A stretch of 64,000 nucleotides of DNA. Source: CAZMYM01 sp964620325. GTDB taxonomy: Bacteria > Bipolaricaulota > Bipolaricaulia > UBA7950 > UBA9294. Within the stretch, counting starts at the first letter, position 1, and each line of letters begins with the position of its first letter. The stretch covers positions 62,001 through 126,000 of the forward strand of contig CAZUIM010000001.1 in assembly GCA_964620325.1 (NCBI GenBank), written 5' to 3'. The notes below the pieces were generated by a model. It was not told where the DNA came from. It saw only the letters and a list, made by a program, of their open reading frames with translations, and made no database searches. Shown in pieces: positions 8,288 through 16,859 of the stretch. The position numbers and the translations under genes were made by a program.

Positions 8288-9930
8288 TCCCTGAGGCCGA
8301 GTTTGTCGGCCATTTGCCGAATGAGCGTGGCCGGATCCGGTGGAACAACGTAGGTTGCGACCGGGCGACCGCCGTCGAGGAGAGCGCGACGGTCGCCCCA
8401 CGCCTGGGCTGTGATCAAGGTGCCGAAGGTGAGCGACGCCGCGTCGCTCGACGCGTCGTCCGGAATCGGAAGGTCATGCCGCGGATCGGCGATCAGCTGG
8501 ACGAATCGCCCGTTTCCCCGATCTCCTTTGTGGAGCTGTCCGGTGGAATGGAGGAAGCGCGGCCCGTACCCGAACGTCGTCGCGAGACCGAACCGGTCGA
8601 GGAGGGACGCGCGGAGCGATTCGGACGCGTCGGTCACCGAATCGCTCGGACGGACGTAGGCGTGCACTGCGATGTAGTCGCCGGATCGGCATGGATCGAG
8701 AAAGGTGGAGAGGCGGTCGGTCGTCAACGGCTCCGACTCCCCCGACGGGATCCTTCCGGTCCGTCGGTAGACGTCGACCAACTTGCGCGCTTGAGCCTTC
8801 GCCGATTCCACGTTCGGTTGATCGAACGGGTTGATCCGGAGAAGGTGGCCGGCGATCGCCGTCCCCAACTCCCAGAGGAAGATCTGCTCGCCAAGCGCGT
8901 ACCGGTCGCCCGTTTCGAAACGGGCGACCGGGTGCCCGGCCTCCGCCAGGCGCTCGAGCGCGGCGTCTTGGGACTCGTCATCGCGGGAGCGCAGGTGGAC
9001 GAAGAGGCGATCGTCTCCGTAGGCCTCCGGTTCGGCGAGAGGCTCTCCGACGATGGGAAGAATCCCGGTCCCGTCCTTCCCCGTGCTCTCTGCGACCAGC
9101 TGCTCGACCCAGGCACCGAACGGGGCGATCGCGTCGGAGAGGATGAACGTCAGCTTGTCACGACCTTCGGCCGCCGCGGCTCCGAGGAGTGCTCCGAGTT
9201 CGGCGGCCGGGTTTTGATCGAGAGGAACGGATGGTGCGCAGGCGATTGAGGCGTCGCGCGCGCGGGCGAGGAGCCGCCGGACGTCGACGCCGATGAGCGC
9301 GGCTGGGACCAATCCGAAGTGCGACAGGGCGGAGTACCGTCCGCCGAGATTCGGGTTGTTGATGATCACGTCGCGGAACTCGTTTCGGTGAGCCAGATCG
9401 ACAAGCGGGCTTCCCGGATCGGTGATTGCGACGAATCGACCGCCCGGCGAGTCCGACTCGCTACGTTCGCCGATGCGGCGATAGAAGTGGCGGAAGAAGG
9501 AGAGGGTTTCGGTCGTCGTCCCCGACTTCGTCGCCACGATGAACAAGGTCCGCGACAGGTCGAGGTCTTTCTCGACGGCCCGAACGGCGTCGGGATGTGT
9601 GCTGTCGAGGACATCGAGGCTCAGGCGGCCGTCGGCCGCCGCGAAGACCCGCGAGAACGTCTCTGGCGCCAGGCTCGATCCGCCCATTCCGAGGAGGAGA
9701 ACGTGTTGGAATCCGTCGTCGCGGACTCCGTCGACGAATCGATCGATCCGTTCGAGGGCAGCGGGCATCTTCTCGGGAAGATGGAGCCAGTCGAGGCGGT
9801 CGGCGATCTCCGCCGGATCGTCTCCCCAGACGGTGTGGTCGTTCGACCAGACTCTCGGAATCACGGAAGCGGCCCCGACTCGGGCGAGGGTTTCCGGGAG
9901 CGTCCTCGGCGCGTTCTTCAGCTTGAACAT
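8284..9930 (-). CDS. pgi: Glucose-6-phosphate isomerase of the transaldolase-fused type, here free-standing
   Basis: 548 residues from an ATG at 9930 preceded by a GGGAGGGG ribosome-binding site. It interconverts glucose 6-phosphate and fructose 6-phosphate. There are two SIS subdomains: LLGMGGSSLAPE (about residues 79-90) and ATKSGTTTET (about 133-142) bind the sugar phosphate, and LGGRYSALSHFGLVPAA resembles the isomerase half of bifunctional transaldolase/phosphoglucose isomerases. It is unlike classical long PGI in length and motif wording, and no transaldolase domain is attached. It leads the operon, so glucose 6-phosphate could be routed either to glycolysis or into zwf. I am confident of the sugar-phosphate isomerase superfamily and fairly confident of PGI itself. 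Confidence 0.87.
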   Translation of the reverse strand: MFKLKNAPRTLPETLARVGAASVIPRVWSNDHTVWGDDPAEIADRLDWLHLPEKMPAALERIDRFVDGVRDDGFQHVLLLGMGGSSLAPETFSRVFAAADGRLSLDVLDSTHPDAVRAVEKDLDLSRTLFIVATKSGTTTETLSFFRHFYRRIGERSESDSPGGRFVAITDPGSPLVDLAHRNEFRDVIINNPNLGGRYSALSHFGLVPAALIGVDVRRLLARARDASIACAPSVPLDQNPAAELGALLGAAAAEGRDKLTFILSDAIAPFGAWVEQLVAESTGKDGTGILPIVGEPLAEPEAYGDDRLFVHLRSRDDESQDAALERLAEAGHPVARFETGDRYALGEQIFLWELGTAIAGHLLRINPFDQPNVESAKAQARKLVDVYRRTGRIPSGESEPLTTDRLSTFLDPCRSGDYIAVHAYVRPSDSVTDASESLRASLLDRFGLATTFGYGPRFLHSTGQLHKGDRGNGRFVQLIADPRHDLPIPDDASSDAASLTFGTLITAQAWGDRRALLDGGRPVATYVVPPDPATLIRQMADKLGLRE

Positions 9931-10071
9931 CGCCCCTCCCTCGGTCGCGGCGGATCTTCGTCCGGGAACGATCGCACGATCGTCGGTGCGGATCGGCGGG
10001 CGCCTCCCCCTCGATCGGCACGGAACCTGAGCGGCGCGGACATCGACCCTTTTCGTTGACCTCGACTCGAA

Positions 10072-11151
10072 CTAGATCAGGGTATCCAACGTATCGGGAT
10101 CGAAAGCGTGTACCGTGTCGAGGTTCACCTTCAAGTGGATCTCCGTGTCGAGTTCGACCTGTCGGTGCGGATCGAGACTGGCGACGACCTGTGTTCCATC
10201 GACTTCGCCGTAGACGAGGAGGGCGTGGCCGAGCTGCTCCTTCACGGACGCGGTCATCGTCACCGCGTTCGACGAATCGGATACCGGACCGTCGAGGTCC
10301 TCGGGGCGAACGCCGACGATCACGCGGTCCGGGATCGCCTTCTCGGCTCGTTCCTCCGGAAGCTCGATTCGGAAGCCGGATCCCGTCAAGACGATCTTCC
10401 CGTCCTCCGTGGTCGCGGACGCGGGGAGGAAATTCATCGCCGGACTCCCGATGAACCCTGCGACGAACTGGTTCTGCGGATGATCGTAGGTCTCTTGCGG
10501 CGGCGCGTACTGCTGGATGACGCCGTCCTTCATGACGGCGATCCGATCGCCGAGGGTCATCGCTTCGACCTGATCGTGCGTTACGTAGATGGTCGTCGTT
10601 TGGAGTTTCTTGTGGAGCTGCTCGAGCTCCGTTCGCATCTGGACGCGAAGCTTCGCGTCCAGGTTCGACAACGGTTCGTCGAACAGGAAAACGGCCGGAT
10701 CGCGAACGATCGCTCGGCCGACGGCGACGCGCTGACGCTGCCCTCCGGAAAGCTCTCTCGGCTTGCTCTTCAGCTTGGTCTCGATCCCGAGGAGCTCCGC
10801 CGCCTCGTTGACCCGACGTTGGATGTCCTTCTTCGGGATCTTCCGGAGCTTCAACCCGAAGGCCATGTTGTTGAAGACGTCCATGTGCGGATAGAGGGCG
10901 TAGTTCTGGAAGACCATGGCAATGTTGCGATCCTTCGGGGGCACCCGGTTGACGACGCGTTCGCCGATCCGGATCTCCCCCTCGGTGATCTCCTCGAGAC
11001 CGGCGACCATGCGAAGCGTCGTCGTCTTCCCGCACCCGGAGGGACCGACGAGAACGGTGAACTTGCCGTCTTCGATCAGCATGGTGATGTCGTCGACTGC
11101 AGTGAATTCACCGAACCGCTTCGTGATGTCCGTGAGAGTAACTTCAGCCAT
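10072..11151 (-). CDS. Sugar ABC transporter ATPase, MalK/UgpC/MsmX type
   Basis: 359 residues from the ATG at 11151, chosen because AAGGAGAGACA sits directly upstream and MAEVTLTDITKRF is a typical beginning; the open frame continues about 99 codons further without similarity. It energises carbohydrate import on the cytoplasmic face. Motifs: Walker A GPSGCGKTT, Q-loop VFQNYALYPHM, signature LSGGQRQRVA, Walker B VFLFDEPLSNLDAKLR, switch His in VTHDQVEAMTLGDR. After about residue 235 comes the TOBE/OB regulatory domain of this family. It is transcribed divergently from the ROK-AglEFG operon, which contains two permeases and a binding protein but no ATPase, so it is the probable partner. MalK-type ATPases often serve several importers. 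Confidence 0.93.
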   Translation of the reverse strand: MAEVTLTDITKRFGEFTAVDDITMLIEDGKFTVLVGPSGCGKTTTLRMVAGLEEITEGEIRIGERVVNRVPPKDRNIAMVFQNYALYPHMDVFNNMAFGLKLRKIPKKDIQRRVNEAAELLGIETKLKSKPRELSGGQRQRVAVGRAIVRDPAVFLFDEPLSNLDAKLRVQMRTELEQLHKKLQTTTIYVTHDQVEAMTLGDRIAVMKDGVIQQYAPPQETYDHPQNQFVAGFIGSPAMNFLPASATTEDGKIVLTGSGFRIELPEERAEKAIPDRVIVGVRPEDLDGPVSDSSNAVTMTASVKEQLGHALLVYGEVDGTQVVASLDPHRQVELDTEIHLKVNLDTVHAFDPDTLDTLI

Positions 11152-11372
11152 TGTCTCTCCTTGTCTGTCCTTGGCGCTCTTCGGACATCTTACCGGGGGG
11201 AATCGCGCCGATGCAAGCAGAAGACAGGCGATGTCGGAGTGTCCGCAAAGGCCCCCATCGCAGCGAAGCGCAAAGGGACAGAACGCTGAAACGGGCCGAT
11301 TCTGCGGTGAGGGCGAAACGTCAACAATCTTGACTTGACAGAAAGGTCCGGCTTGTCCTAAGGTTTTGGTGA
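11152..11372. promoter_or_regulatory. Divergent control region between MalK-type ATPase and ROK operon
   Basis: 221 bp separate two divergent sugar-transport units. On the plus strand a perfect TTGACA lies at 11335-11340, followed 18 bp later by TAAGGT (11359-11364), a weak -10. On the minus strand TTGACG (11319-11324) has no good -10. No clear long palindrome was found. A regulator encoded immediately downstream makes this the expected place for an operator. Promoter calls are tentative. Confidence 0.35.
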
Positions 11373-12506
11373 ATGGATTTTCAAAAGCCTTTGACAGAAT
11401 CGCAGATGTCACTTCTTCGTGCGCTGTGGACGCGTGACGGGCGAACACGTCGGGAGATCGAAGAGGAGCTCGGCTGTTCCCGCCCGACGATCGACAAGGC
11501 GCTCAATCTGCTTCGGTCGCTCGGTCTGGTGCAGAGCCGCGGGACGAAGGCGCCTTCGCAGGGACGTCCGGCGGAGGTCTTCAGTGTCAGCGACGGGGCG
11601 TGGCTCGCACTCGGATTGGACTTCGAGTTGCCGAACGCGGACGTCGTGCTGGTCAACGCTTGGGGAGACATCCTGCATCAGACGCGCCTCGAGTTGAGGG
11701 AAGCGCTGGAAACGCCACGGTTGACGCTGGAGCAGCTGGCGCGATTCATCCAGGATTGGCTCTTTTCGCTCGAGATCCCGGCGGAGCGCATCGCCGCGCT
11801 CGGGATCGGGATTCCGGGCTTCTTCGTCGATCGTCGGGTCACGTTCGTCGGTCGTCATCTTCCGCGATGGAAACGGGTGCCCGTCGACAGCAGCCTGGAG
11901 AGCGAGCTCTCTCTCCCGGTCCTCGTCGATCACGATGTGCACTTCATGGCTTTGGCCGAGATCGAACGCCGCAGCTGGAAGGATCGTGTCGTGGTCTATC
12001 TCTCGATTCGCCCCGGCTTGGATGGCGACATGCGGATCGGCGCGAGCCTCTGCGTTCGCGGCTCCGTCTACCGGGGCGGTCACGGAAATGCCGGGGCCCT
12101 GTATCGGGCGATCGTCGACGCAGAGGAGCTCGCCGACTTGTCGGAGAGGGACAAGATCGAATGCATCGCGAAGACGATCAAGTCGTCGTTGGTTCATATC
12201 ATTCCGCTCGTCGACCCGGATTGGGTCGTCGTGCACGCGGAATCACTCGGAGCGCTTGAAACGCCTCTCGTTCAACGGTGTGCGGAAGACGTGGAGGTTG
12301 CGCTGCAGGGGGAGTACGTCGGCCTGGCTCAGGTCACCTCCGCTGCGGTGCGCGGAACAAGTGGGGCGCAGCAGGCGGCCGTCGCAGTGATTCGCGAACT
12401 GCTTCGGCCTGAGGGCATCAGTGAAGTCGAAGGAGGTATCAGGCTGGATCGAATGCAGCAAAGACGCCTCAAGCCGACGACTAGTAAAGGAGGAGAAGAA
12501 GAATGA
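11373..12506 (+). CDS. ROK-family transcriptional regulator with altered sugar site
   Basis: 377 residues. An N-terminal MarR/GntR-like winged helix (about 8-60: ALWTRDGRTRREIEEELG, then SRPTIDKALNLLRSLGLV) is followed by a ROK domain (about 75-360). ROK traits are GIGIPGFFVD and LPVLVDHDVHFMALAE, the counterpart of the usual PV-NDAN-ALAE. Two family features are missing: the ExGH segment after HGNAG reads ALYR, and the Cys-rich zinc motif is absent. It is therefore unlikely to be a sugar kinase, and sugar sensing may be non-canonical. Its stop overlaps the start of the binding-protein gene (ATGA). It probably controls its own operon and the divergent ATPase; that role is inferred from position. 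Confidence 0.82.
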   Translation: MDFQKPLTESQMSLLRALWTRDGRTRREIEEELGCSRPTIDKALNLLRSLGLVQSRGTKAPSQGRPAEVFSVSDGAWLALGLDFELPNADVVLVNAWGDILHQTRLELREALETPRLTLEQLARFIQDWLFSLEIPAERIAALGIGIPGFFVDRRVTFVGRHLPRWKRVPVDSSLESELSLPVLVDHDVHFMALAEIERRSWKDRVVVYLSIRPGLDGDMRIGASLCVRGSVYRGGHGNAGALYRAIVDAEELADLSERDKIECIAKTIKSSLVHIIPLVDPDWVVVHAESLGALETPLVQRCAEDVEVALQGEYVGLAQVTSAAVRGTSGAQQAAVAVIRELLRPEGISEVEGGIRLDRMQQRRLKPTTSKGGEEE

Positions 12507-13759
12507 AGAAAGGCAAATGGTGCTTGGCCTTCGTGGCCGTGCTCTTGGTATCGTTGGTGGCGGTTGCTCAGCAGGTGAGCATCGCCGTGGTATGGAGTGG
12601 AAACGAGCTCGATGCGTTCAAGGCGGCGATCGCCCCGTTCGAAGCGGAGACGGGGATCGACGTCGTGATCGATGAGGTCGGACGTGACCTGCCGACAGTT
12701 CTGCCGGTCCGCGTCGCCGCGGGGAACCCCCCGGATCTGGCGGCGCTTCCGAACCCCGGTCAGATGAAGGAGTTCGCGGAGCAGGGCGCACTGGTCGCGC
12801 TCGACGATCTGGAGAACCTCGACGATCACCCGGCCGCGTTCGTCAACCTCGGCACGGTGAGCGACCACGTGTACGGTCTGTTCATCGGCGCGGACCTGAA
12901 GAGCCTCGTCTGGTACAACGTGAAGGCGTTCGAGGCGGCGGGGTACGAAGTGCCCGCCAGTTGGCCGGCGCTGATCGCGCTGAGCGACCAGATCGTCGCC
13001 GACGGCCGAACGCCGTGGGCGATCGGATTCGAGTCCGGCGCTGCCAGCGGCTGGCCGGGGACGGACTGGATCGAGGACATCATGCTTCGAACCGCCGGTC
13101 CTGAGCTCTACGACAAGTGGGTCAACCACGAGATTCCGTGGACCCATCCGGCGGTCAAGAAGGCGTGGGAGTACTTCGGACAGATCGTCAACGCCGATGG
13201 TTACGTCTACGGCGGGCCGGTCGGCGCGCTGACGATCAACTTCGGGGATTCCCCGGCGGTGATGTTCGACGATCCGCCGGGCGCCTACATGCATCGTCAG
13301 GCGACGTTCATCCAGAGCTTCATCCTCGGATCGAACCCGGATCTCGTGCCGGTCGAAGACTACGACGTCTTCACCTTCCCACCGATCTCCCCGGTCTTCG
13401 GGAACCCGCTGCTCGGGTCCGGAGACCTGATCGGCGTATTCAACGACACGCCGGAGGCGATCGCCCTGGCGAACTACCTCGCCTCGGCCGAGGCCCAAGA
13501 GATCTGGTGCGGGACGCTCGGGAAGCTCGGGATCAACGTGAACGTGGATCCGGCGGTCTATCCTGATCCGATCACCGCCCGTGCGGCGGGGAAGCTCGCC
13601 GACGCGGACGTCTTCCGGTTCGACGGCTCGGATCTGATGCCGGCCGCCGTCGGGTCCGGGACGTTCTGGACGGGGATTCTCGATTACATCAGCGGAATCC
13701 CGCTGGACACCGTTCTGGAAGCGATCGAGGCCAGCGCGGTCGACGCGTACGGTCAGTAG
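12503..13759 (+). CDS. aglE: Alpha-glucoside ABC transporter substrate-binding protein (AglE-like)
   Basis: 418 residues, preceded by a strong AAAGGAGGAGAAGAAG ribosome-binding site and overlapping the ROK stop by 4 bp. A signal peptide occupies about residues 1-22 (MKKGKW, then a hydrophobic stretch ending VAVAQQ). There is no lipobox Cys, so it is either freely exported or held by the uncleaved helix. The mature part is a family 1 solute-binding fold. Segments typical of AglE-type proteins are WSGNELDAFKAAIAPFE, AAGNPPDLAALPNPGQ, ADLKSLVWYNVKAFEAAGYE, WIEDIMLRTAGPELYDKW and a C-terminal LASAEAQEIW. The likely ligand is trehalose, sucrose, maltose or another alpha-glucoside, judged from family and from the GH65 and trehalose-phosphatase genes downstream. 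The exact sugar is not shown by sequence. Confidence 0.88.
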   Translation: MKKGKWCLAFVAVLLVSLVAVAQQVSIAVVWSGNELDAFKAAIAPFEAETGIDVVIDEVGRDLPTVLPVRVAAGNPPDLAALPNPGQMKEFAEQGALVALDDLENLDDHPAAFVNLGTVSDHVYGLFIGADLKSLVWYNVKAFEAAGYEVPASWPALIALSDQIVADGRTPWAIGFESGAASGWPGTDWIEDIMLRTAGPELYDKWVNHEIPWTHPAVKKAWEYFGQIVNADGYVYGGPVGALTINFGDSPAVMFDDPPGAYMHRQATFIQSFILGSNPDLVPVEDYDVFTFPPISPVFGNPLLGSGDLIGVFNDTPEAIALANYLASAEAQEIWCGTLGKLGINVNVDPAVYPDPITARAAGKLADADVFRFDGSDLMPAAVGSGTFWTGILDYISGIPLDTVLEAIEASAVDAYGQ

Positions 13760-13775
13760 CCACCAGTACGGCAAC

Positions 13776-13820
13776 GGCTGGAGCCGTCCCAGTTGCGGGC
13801 GGCTCCGGCCCTCCTTTTGA
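13776..13820 (+). terminator. Hairpin after the binding-protein gene, likely attenuating terminator
   Basis: GGCTGGAGCCGTCCC (13776-13790) pairs with GGGCGGCTCCGGCC (13797-13810), giving a long GC-rich stem with small irregularities. The tail ctccttttga follows. It lies between the binding-protein gene and the first permease gene. Such hairpins commonly leave the binding protein more abundant than the permeases, by partial termination or by protecting the upstream mRNA end. Confidence 0.65.
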
Positions 13821-13847
13821 TGTAGACTGAACCCGAGGAGGCCCCGA

Positions 13848-14717
13848 TTGCGAACGAGACGGTGGGTTCCCTGGTTGTACTGTGCGCCGGCTCTCCTGTT
13901 GCTCATCTTCTTCCTCGTCTATCCGTCGGTGGACACGGCGCGGCTCTCGTTCTTCGACCGGAGCGGGGAGACCTACGTCGGCTGGCAGAACTACGTCTAC
14001 GCATTCACGAACAGCACCATGTTGACGGCGTTTCGGAACAACGCGCTCTGGGTGGTGGTGTTCACGACGTTCACGGTCTCGTTCGGACTTCTGTTTGCGG
14101 TGCTGCTCGACCGGGTCCGGTACGAGAAGATCATCAAAGCGATGGTGTTCATCCCGATGGCGATCTCGATGGTCGGCGCCGGGACGATCTGGAAGTTCGT
14201 CTATGCGTACCGGCCGGCGAGCGCGTCGCAGATCGGGCTGCTGAACGCGATCGTCGTCGGCCTCGGCGGGCAGCCGATCGGGTGGCTGGTCGAGCGCCCG
14301 TGGATCAACAACTTCTGTTTGATCCTCGTCGGGATCTGGATGTGGACCGGCTTCTGCATGGTCATTCTCTCCGCGGCGTACAAGAACATCCCGAAGCAGC
14401 TGATGGAGGCGGCGCGGATCGACGGGGCGACCGAGTGGCAGATCTTCCGGCGGGTGACCCTTCCGCTACTCAAGCCGACGATCGCCGTCGTGACGACGAC
14501 GATGATCGTCTTCGTCCTGAAGATCTTCGACATCGTCTACGTGATGACCAACGGGAATTTCTCGACCGAGGTCCTCGCCAACCGGATGTACAAGGAGCAG
14601 TTCTCGTTTACGAACTACGGCCGTGCGGCGACGATCGCCGTCATCCTGCTCATCCTGATCATCCCGATGATGATCGTCAACATCCGCCGGTTCCGAGAGC
14701 AGGAGGCGACCCGATGA
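13848..14717 (+). CDS. aglF: Alpha-glucoside ABC transporter permease (AglF/MalF-like)
   Basis: 289 residues from a TTG at 13848 with a good GAGGAGG site a few bases upstream; no better-placed ATG exists. It is an inner-membrane permease with about six helices: the first near residues 9-28, then segments around 70-92, 103-122, 150-175, 215-235 and 258-280. The EAA loop that docks the ATPase reads EAARIDGATEWQIFRRVTLP. It follows the binding-protein gene after a hairpin and overlaps the second permease gene by 4 bp (ATGA). The MalK-type ATPase encoded divergently at 10.1-11.2 kb is the probable partner. Confidence 0.9.
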   Translation: MRTRRWVPWLYCAPALLLLIFFLVYPSVDTARLSFFDRSGETYVGWQNYVYAFTNSTMLTAFRNNALWVVVFTTFTVSFGLLFAVLLDRVRYEKIIKAMVFIPMAISMVGAGTIWKFVYAYRPASASQIGLLNAIVVGLGGQPIGWLVERPWINNFCLILVGIWMWTGFCMVILSAAYKNIPKQLMEAARIDGATEWQIFRRVTLPLLKPTIAVVTTTMIVFVLKIFDIVYVMTNGNFSTEVLANRMYKEQFSFTNYGRAATIAVILLILIIPMMIVNIRRFREQEATR

Positions 14718-15574
14718 GGCGAGGAGCGATGGGATTTCTGAAGCGCAGCCCACTTCACCTGGTGCTGATCGGCCTGGCGTTCGTCTGGATGCTCCCGACG
14801 GTCGGCCTGCTGATCACGTCGTTTCGCACCCCCGGCGACGTCGCGAGCACCGGCTGGTGGACCGTCCTCGCGCACCCGTTCAGCTTCACTCAGTACACGC
14901 TGCAGAACTACCAATCGGTCATCTTCGAGGGCGGGATGGGGCGGGCGTTCATCAACAGCCTGATCATCACCGTCCCGGCGACCCTCGGACCGATCCTGCT
15001 GGCCGGATTCGCCGCCTACGCGTTCGCGTGGATGAAATTCCGCGGGCGGAATCTGCTGTTCATGGTCGTGGTCGGGCTGATGGTTGTGCCGCTTCAGATG
15101 ACGTTCATCCCGATCCTGACCATCTTCGCGAGGCTCAAGGTCGCAGGCACGTTCCCGGCGATCTGGCTCGCCCACGCCGGGTACGGAATGCCGCTGATGG
15201 TCTATCTCCTGCACGGGTTCATCGCCGGCCTGCCGCGCGACCTGTTCGATTCGGCGGCGATCGACGGGGCGTCGTCGATCAAGACGTTCTTCCGGATCGT
15301 CGTTCCGCTCTCGGTTCCAGCGATTGCCTCGGTGGCGATCTTCCAGTTCCTGTGGGTGTGGAACGATCTGCTCGTCGCGCTGATCTACCTCGGCGGGTCG
15401 CCCAACGTCGGGCCGGTGACGTTGAAGGTGGCGAACCTCGTCGGTTCGCGCGGCCAGGACTGGGAGATCCTCACGGCGGCGGCGTTCGTCTCGATGGCCC
15501 TGCCGTTGGTCGTCTTCTTCTCACTCCAGCGGTACTTCGTCCGCGGCATCCTCGCCGGCTCGGTCAAGGGATGA
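14714..15574 (+). CDS. aglG: Alpha-glucoside ABC transporter permease (AglG/MalG-like)
   Basis: 286 residues from the ATG at 14714, overlapping the upstream permease stop (ATGA) and preceded by AGGAGG. The frame is open further upstream, but that part lies inside aglF and is not conserved. About six membrane helices are visible, beginning with HLVLIGLAFVWMLPTVGLLI. The EAA-type coupling loop reads DSAAIDGASSIKTFFRIVVP. The C-terminus ends in LQRYFVRGILAGSVKG, a typical MalG-family ending. It forms the membrane heterodimer with AglF and overlaps the following glycosidase gene by 4 bp. Confidence 0.9.
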   Translation: MRRGAMGFLKRSPLHLVLIGLAFVWMLPTVGLLITSFRTPGDVASTGWWTVLAHPFSFTQYTLQNYQSVIFEGGMGRAFINSLIITVPATLGPILLAGFAAYAFAWMKFRGRNLLFMVVVGLMVVPLQMTFIPILTIFARLKVAGTFPAIWLAHAGYGMPLMVYLLHGFIAGLPRDLFDSAAIDGASSIKTFFRIVVPLSVPAIASVAIFQFLWVWNDLLVALIYLGGSPNVGPVTLKVANLVGSRGQDWEILTAAAFVSMALPLVVFFSLQRYFVRGILAGSVKG

Positions 15575-16791
15575 GGCGGCTCGATGGCGAGACGCGACTT
15601 CGGCTCGATCGGTTGGTCGCTGCGGCTGCGGCCGCGCGCTCCGAGCTCGAGATCTCGACGCGAGTCGGCGAGAGCGATCTGACGCTCTATCGGGCCGGGT
15701 CGAGAGCGGGTCGCGACTGGTTCGGGCTGTTCGGCCGTGACCTGCTGATCACGGCGCTTCTCCTTCGAGAACCGCGGTTCTCTTGCGACGTTCTGCGGTT
15801 TGTGAGCGCCACCCTCGGAACCGGCCGCGATCCGAGGACCGGAGAAGAGCCGGGACGCGGGTTGCACGAGTTCGACGACGTGGAGATGCGGGGGATGTCG
15901 ACGCGGTACAACGCCTCGGACGTGAGCCTCCTGTTCTTGGTGGTCGCGGCCGATCACTTGGAGAGATCCGAAGATCATGAGCTGATTCGCGAGATCGCGG
16001 GCGGGCTGTGCGCTGCGGCCGAGTACCTCGTCCGTCACTGCGAGGACGGCCTGATCTGGGAGGATCCGGCCTCCTGCGGTGCAACCGGGTATGCCTTGCG
16101 CGCGACGTACTGGAAGGACAGCCACCTCCCCGGACGGGAGAACCCCGCCTATCCGGTGACCTACACCCTCGTGCAAGCGCAAGCGGTCGCCGCGTTTCGC
16201 GCGGCCGGTCGATTGGCCGAGCGCGTGTCGGAGTTCCCCGATTCGCGCGCCGAATGGGGGCGCCGTGCGGATAGCGCGGTGGAGGGTCTCGTCTCCGATC
16301 TGTGGGACTCGACGCACGATCGTCCGGTGATTGCCGTCGATCGTCGTGGACCGATCTGTGGTATATCGTCCGACGCGCTTCACATGCTCCACTTCCTCGC
16401 GCCGGAGGATCTCGGCGACCGGCACCTCGCATCGATCGCTCGAGAGGCGGAGGCGCTCGCCACGCCGTTCGGCTATCGCTCGTATGCGCCGGGACAGGAC
16501 GACTACGATCCACACGCCTATCATCTCGGCGCCATCTGGCCGTTCGAGCAGGCGATCATCGCGCGCGGAGCGGCCGATCACGGACTGTTCGGCATCCGTG
16601 ACGTCGCATTCCGGGTGGTCGATGGATTGGAGCGACTCGGGTTCCACGAGCTCTTCTACTGGGATGGGGCGGGCGAACTCGAAGGGGGAACGGCGGTCGA
16701 CGGACAAGGGTGCGATCTGCAGCTCTGGTCGCTCGCCGTCCCCGTGGCGCTCTCCTCCGTCGACGGGAGTGAGGCGGACGTTCGGACGTGA
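15571..16791 (+). CDS. Amylo-alpha-1,6-glucosidase-like (glycogen debranching C-domain) glycosidase, short form
   Basis: 406 residues starting at an ATG overlapping the permease stop (ATGA). The motif DWFGLFGRDLLITALLL near residue 50 matches the signature of the amylo-alpha-1,6-glucosidase family (GH133-type, six-hairpin barrel). Further features are MSTRYNASDVSLLFLV and PYDPHAYHLGAIWPFE-like wording (DDYDPHAYHLGAIWPFEQA). Family members are usually about 650-700 residues with an N-terminal domain; here only the catalytic barrel remains. No signal peptide is visible, so a cytoplasmic role on imported alpha-glucans or oligosaccharides is likely. Bond specificity cannot be read from sequence. 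It belongs to the transporter operon. Confidence 0.75.
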   Translation: MRRLDGETRLRLDRLVAAAAAARSELEISTRVGESDLTLYRAGSRAGRDWFGLFGRDLLITALLLREPRFSCDVLRFVSATLGTGRDPRTGEEPGRGLHEFDDVEMRGMSTRYNASDVSLLFLVVAADHLERSEDHELIREIAGGLCAAAEYLVRHCEDGLIWEDPASCGATGYALRATYWKDSHLPGRENPAYPVTYTLVQAQAVAAFRAAGRLAERVSEFPDSRAEWGRRADSAVEGLVSDLWDSTHDRPVIAVDRRGPICGISSDALHMLHFLAPEDLGDRHLASIAREAEALATPFGYRSYAPGQDDYDPHAYHLGAIWPFEQAIIARGAADHGLFGIRDVAFRVVDGLERLGFHELFYWDGAGELEGGTAVDGQGCDLQLWSLAVPVALSSVDGSEADVRT

Positions 16792-16859
16792 TACCCTAAC
16801 AGTCCGTCGACTCGGGCGTCGTCGTCCGAGCCAGGAGTCCGAAGAGGGGAAAGGAACAC

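Noticed and set aside
12329..13906. 525-codon minus-strand open frame opposite aglE
   Set aside because: Low-complexity Arg/Asp composition; the plus-strand protein has a signal peptide, strong ribosome-binding site and clear family motifs.
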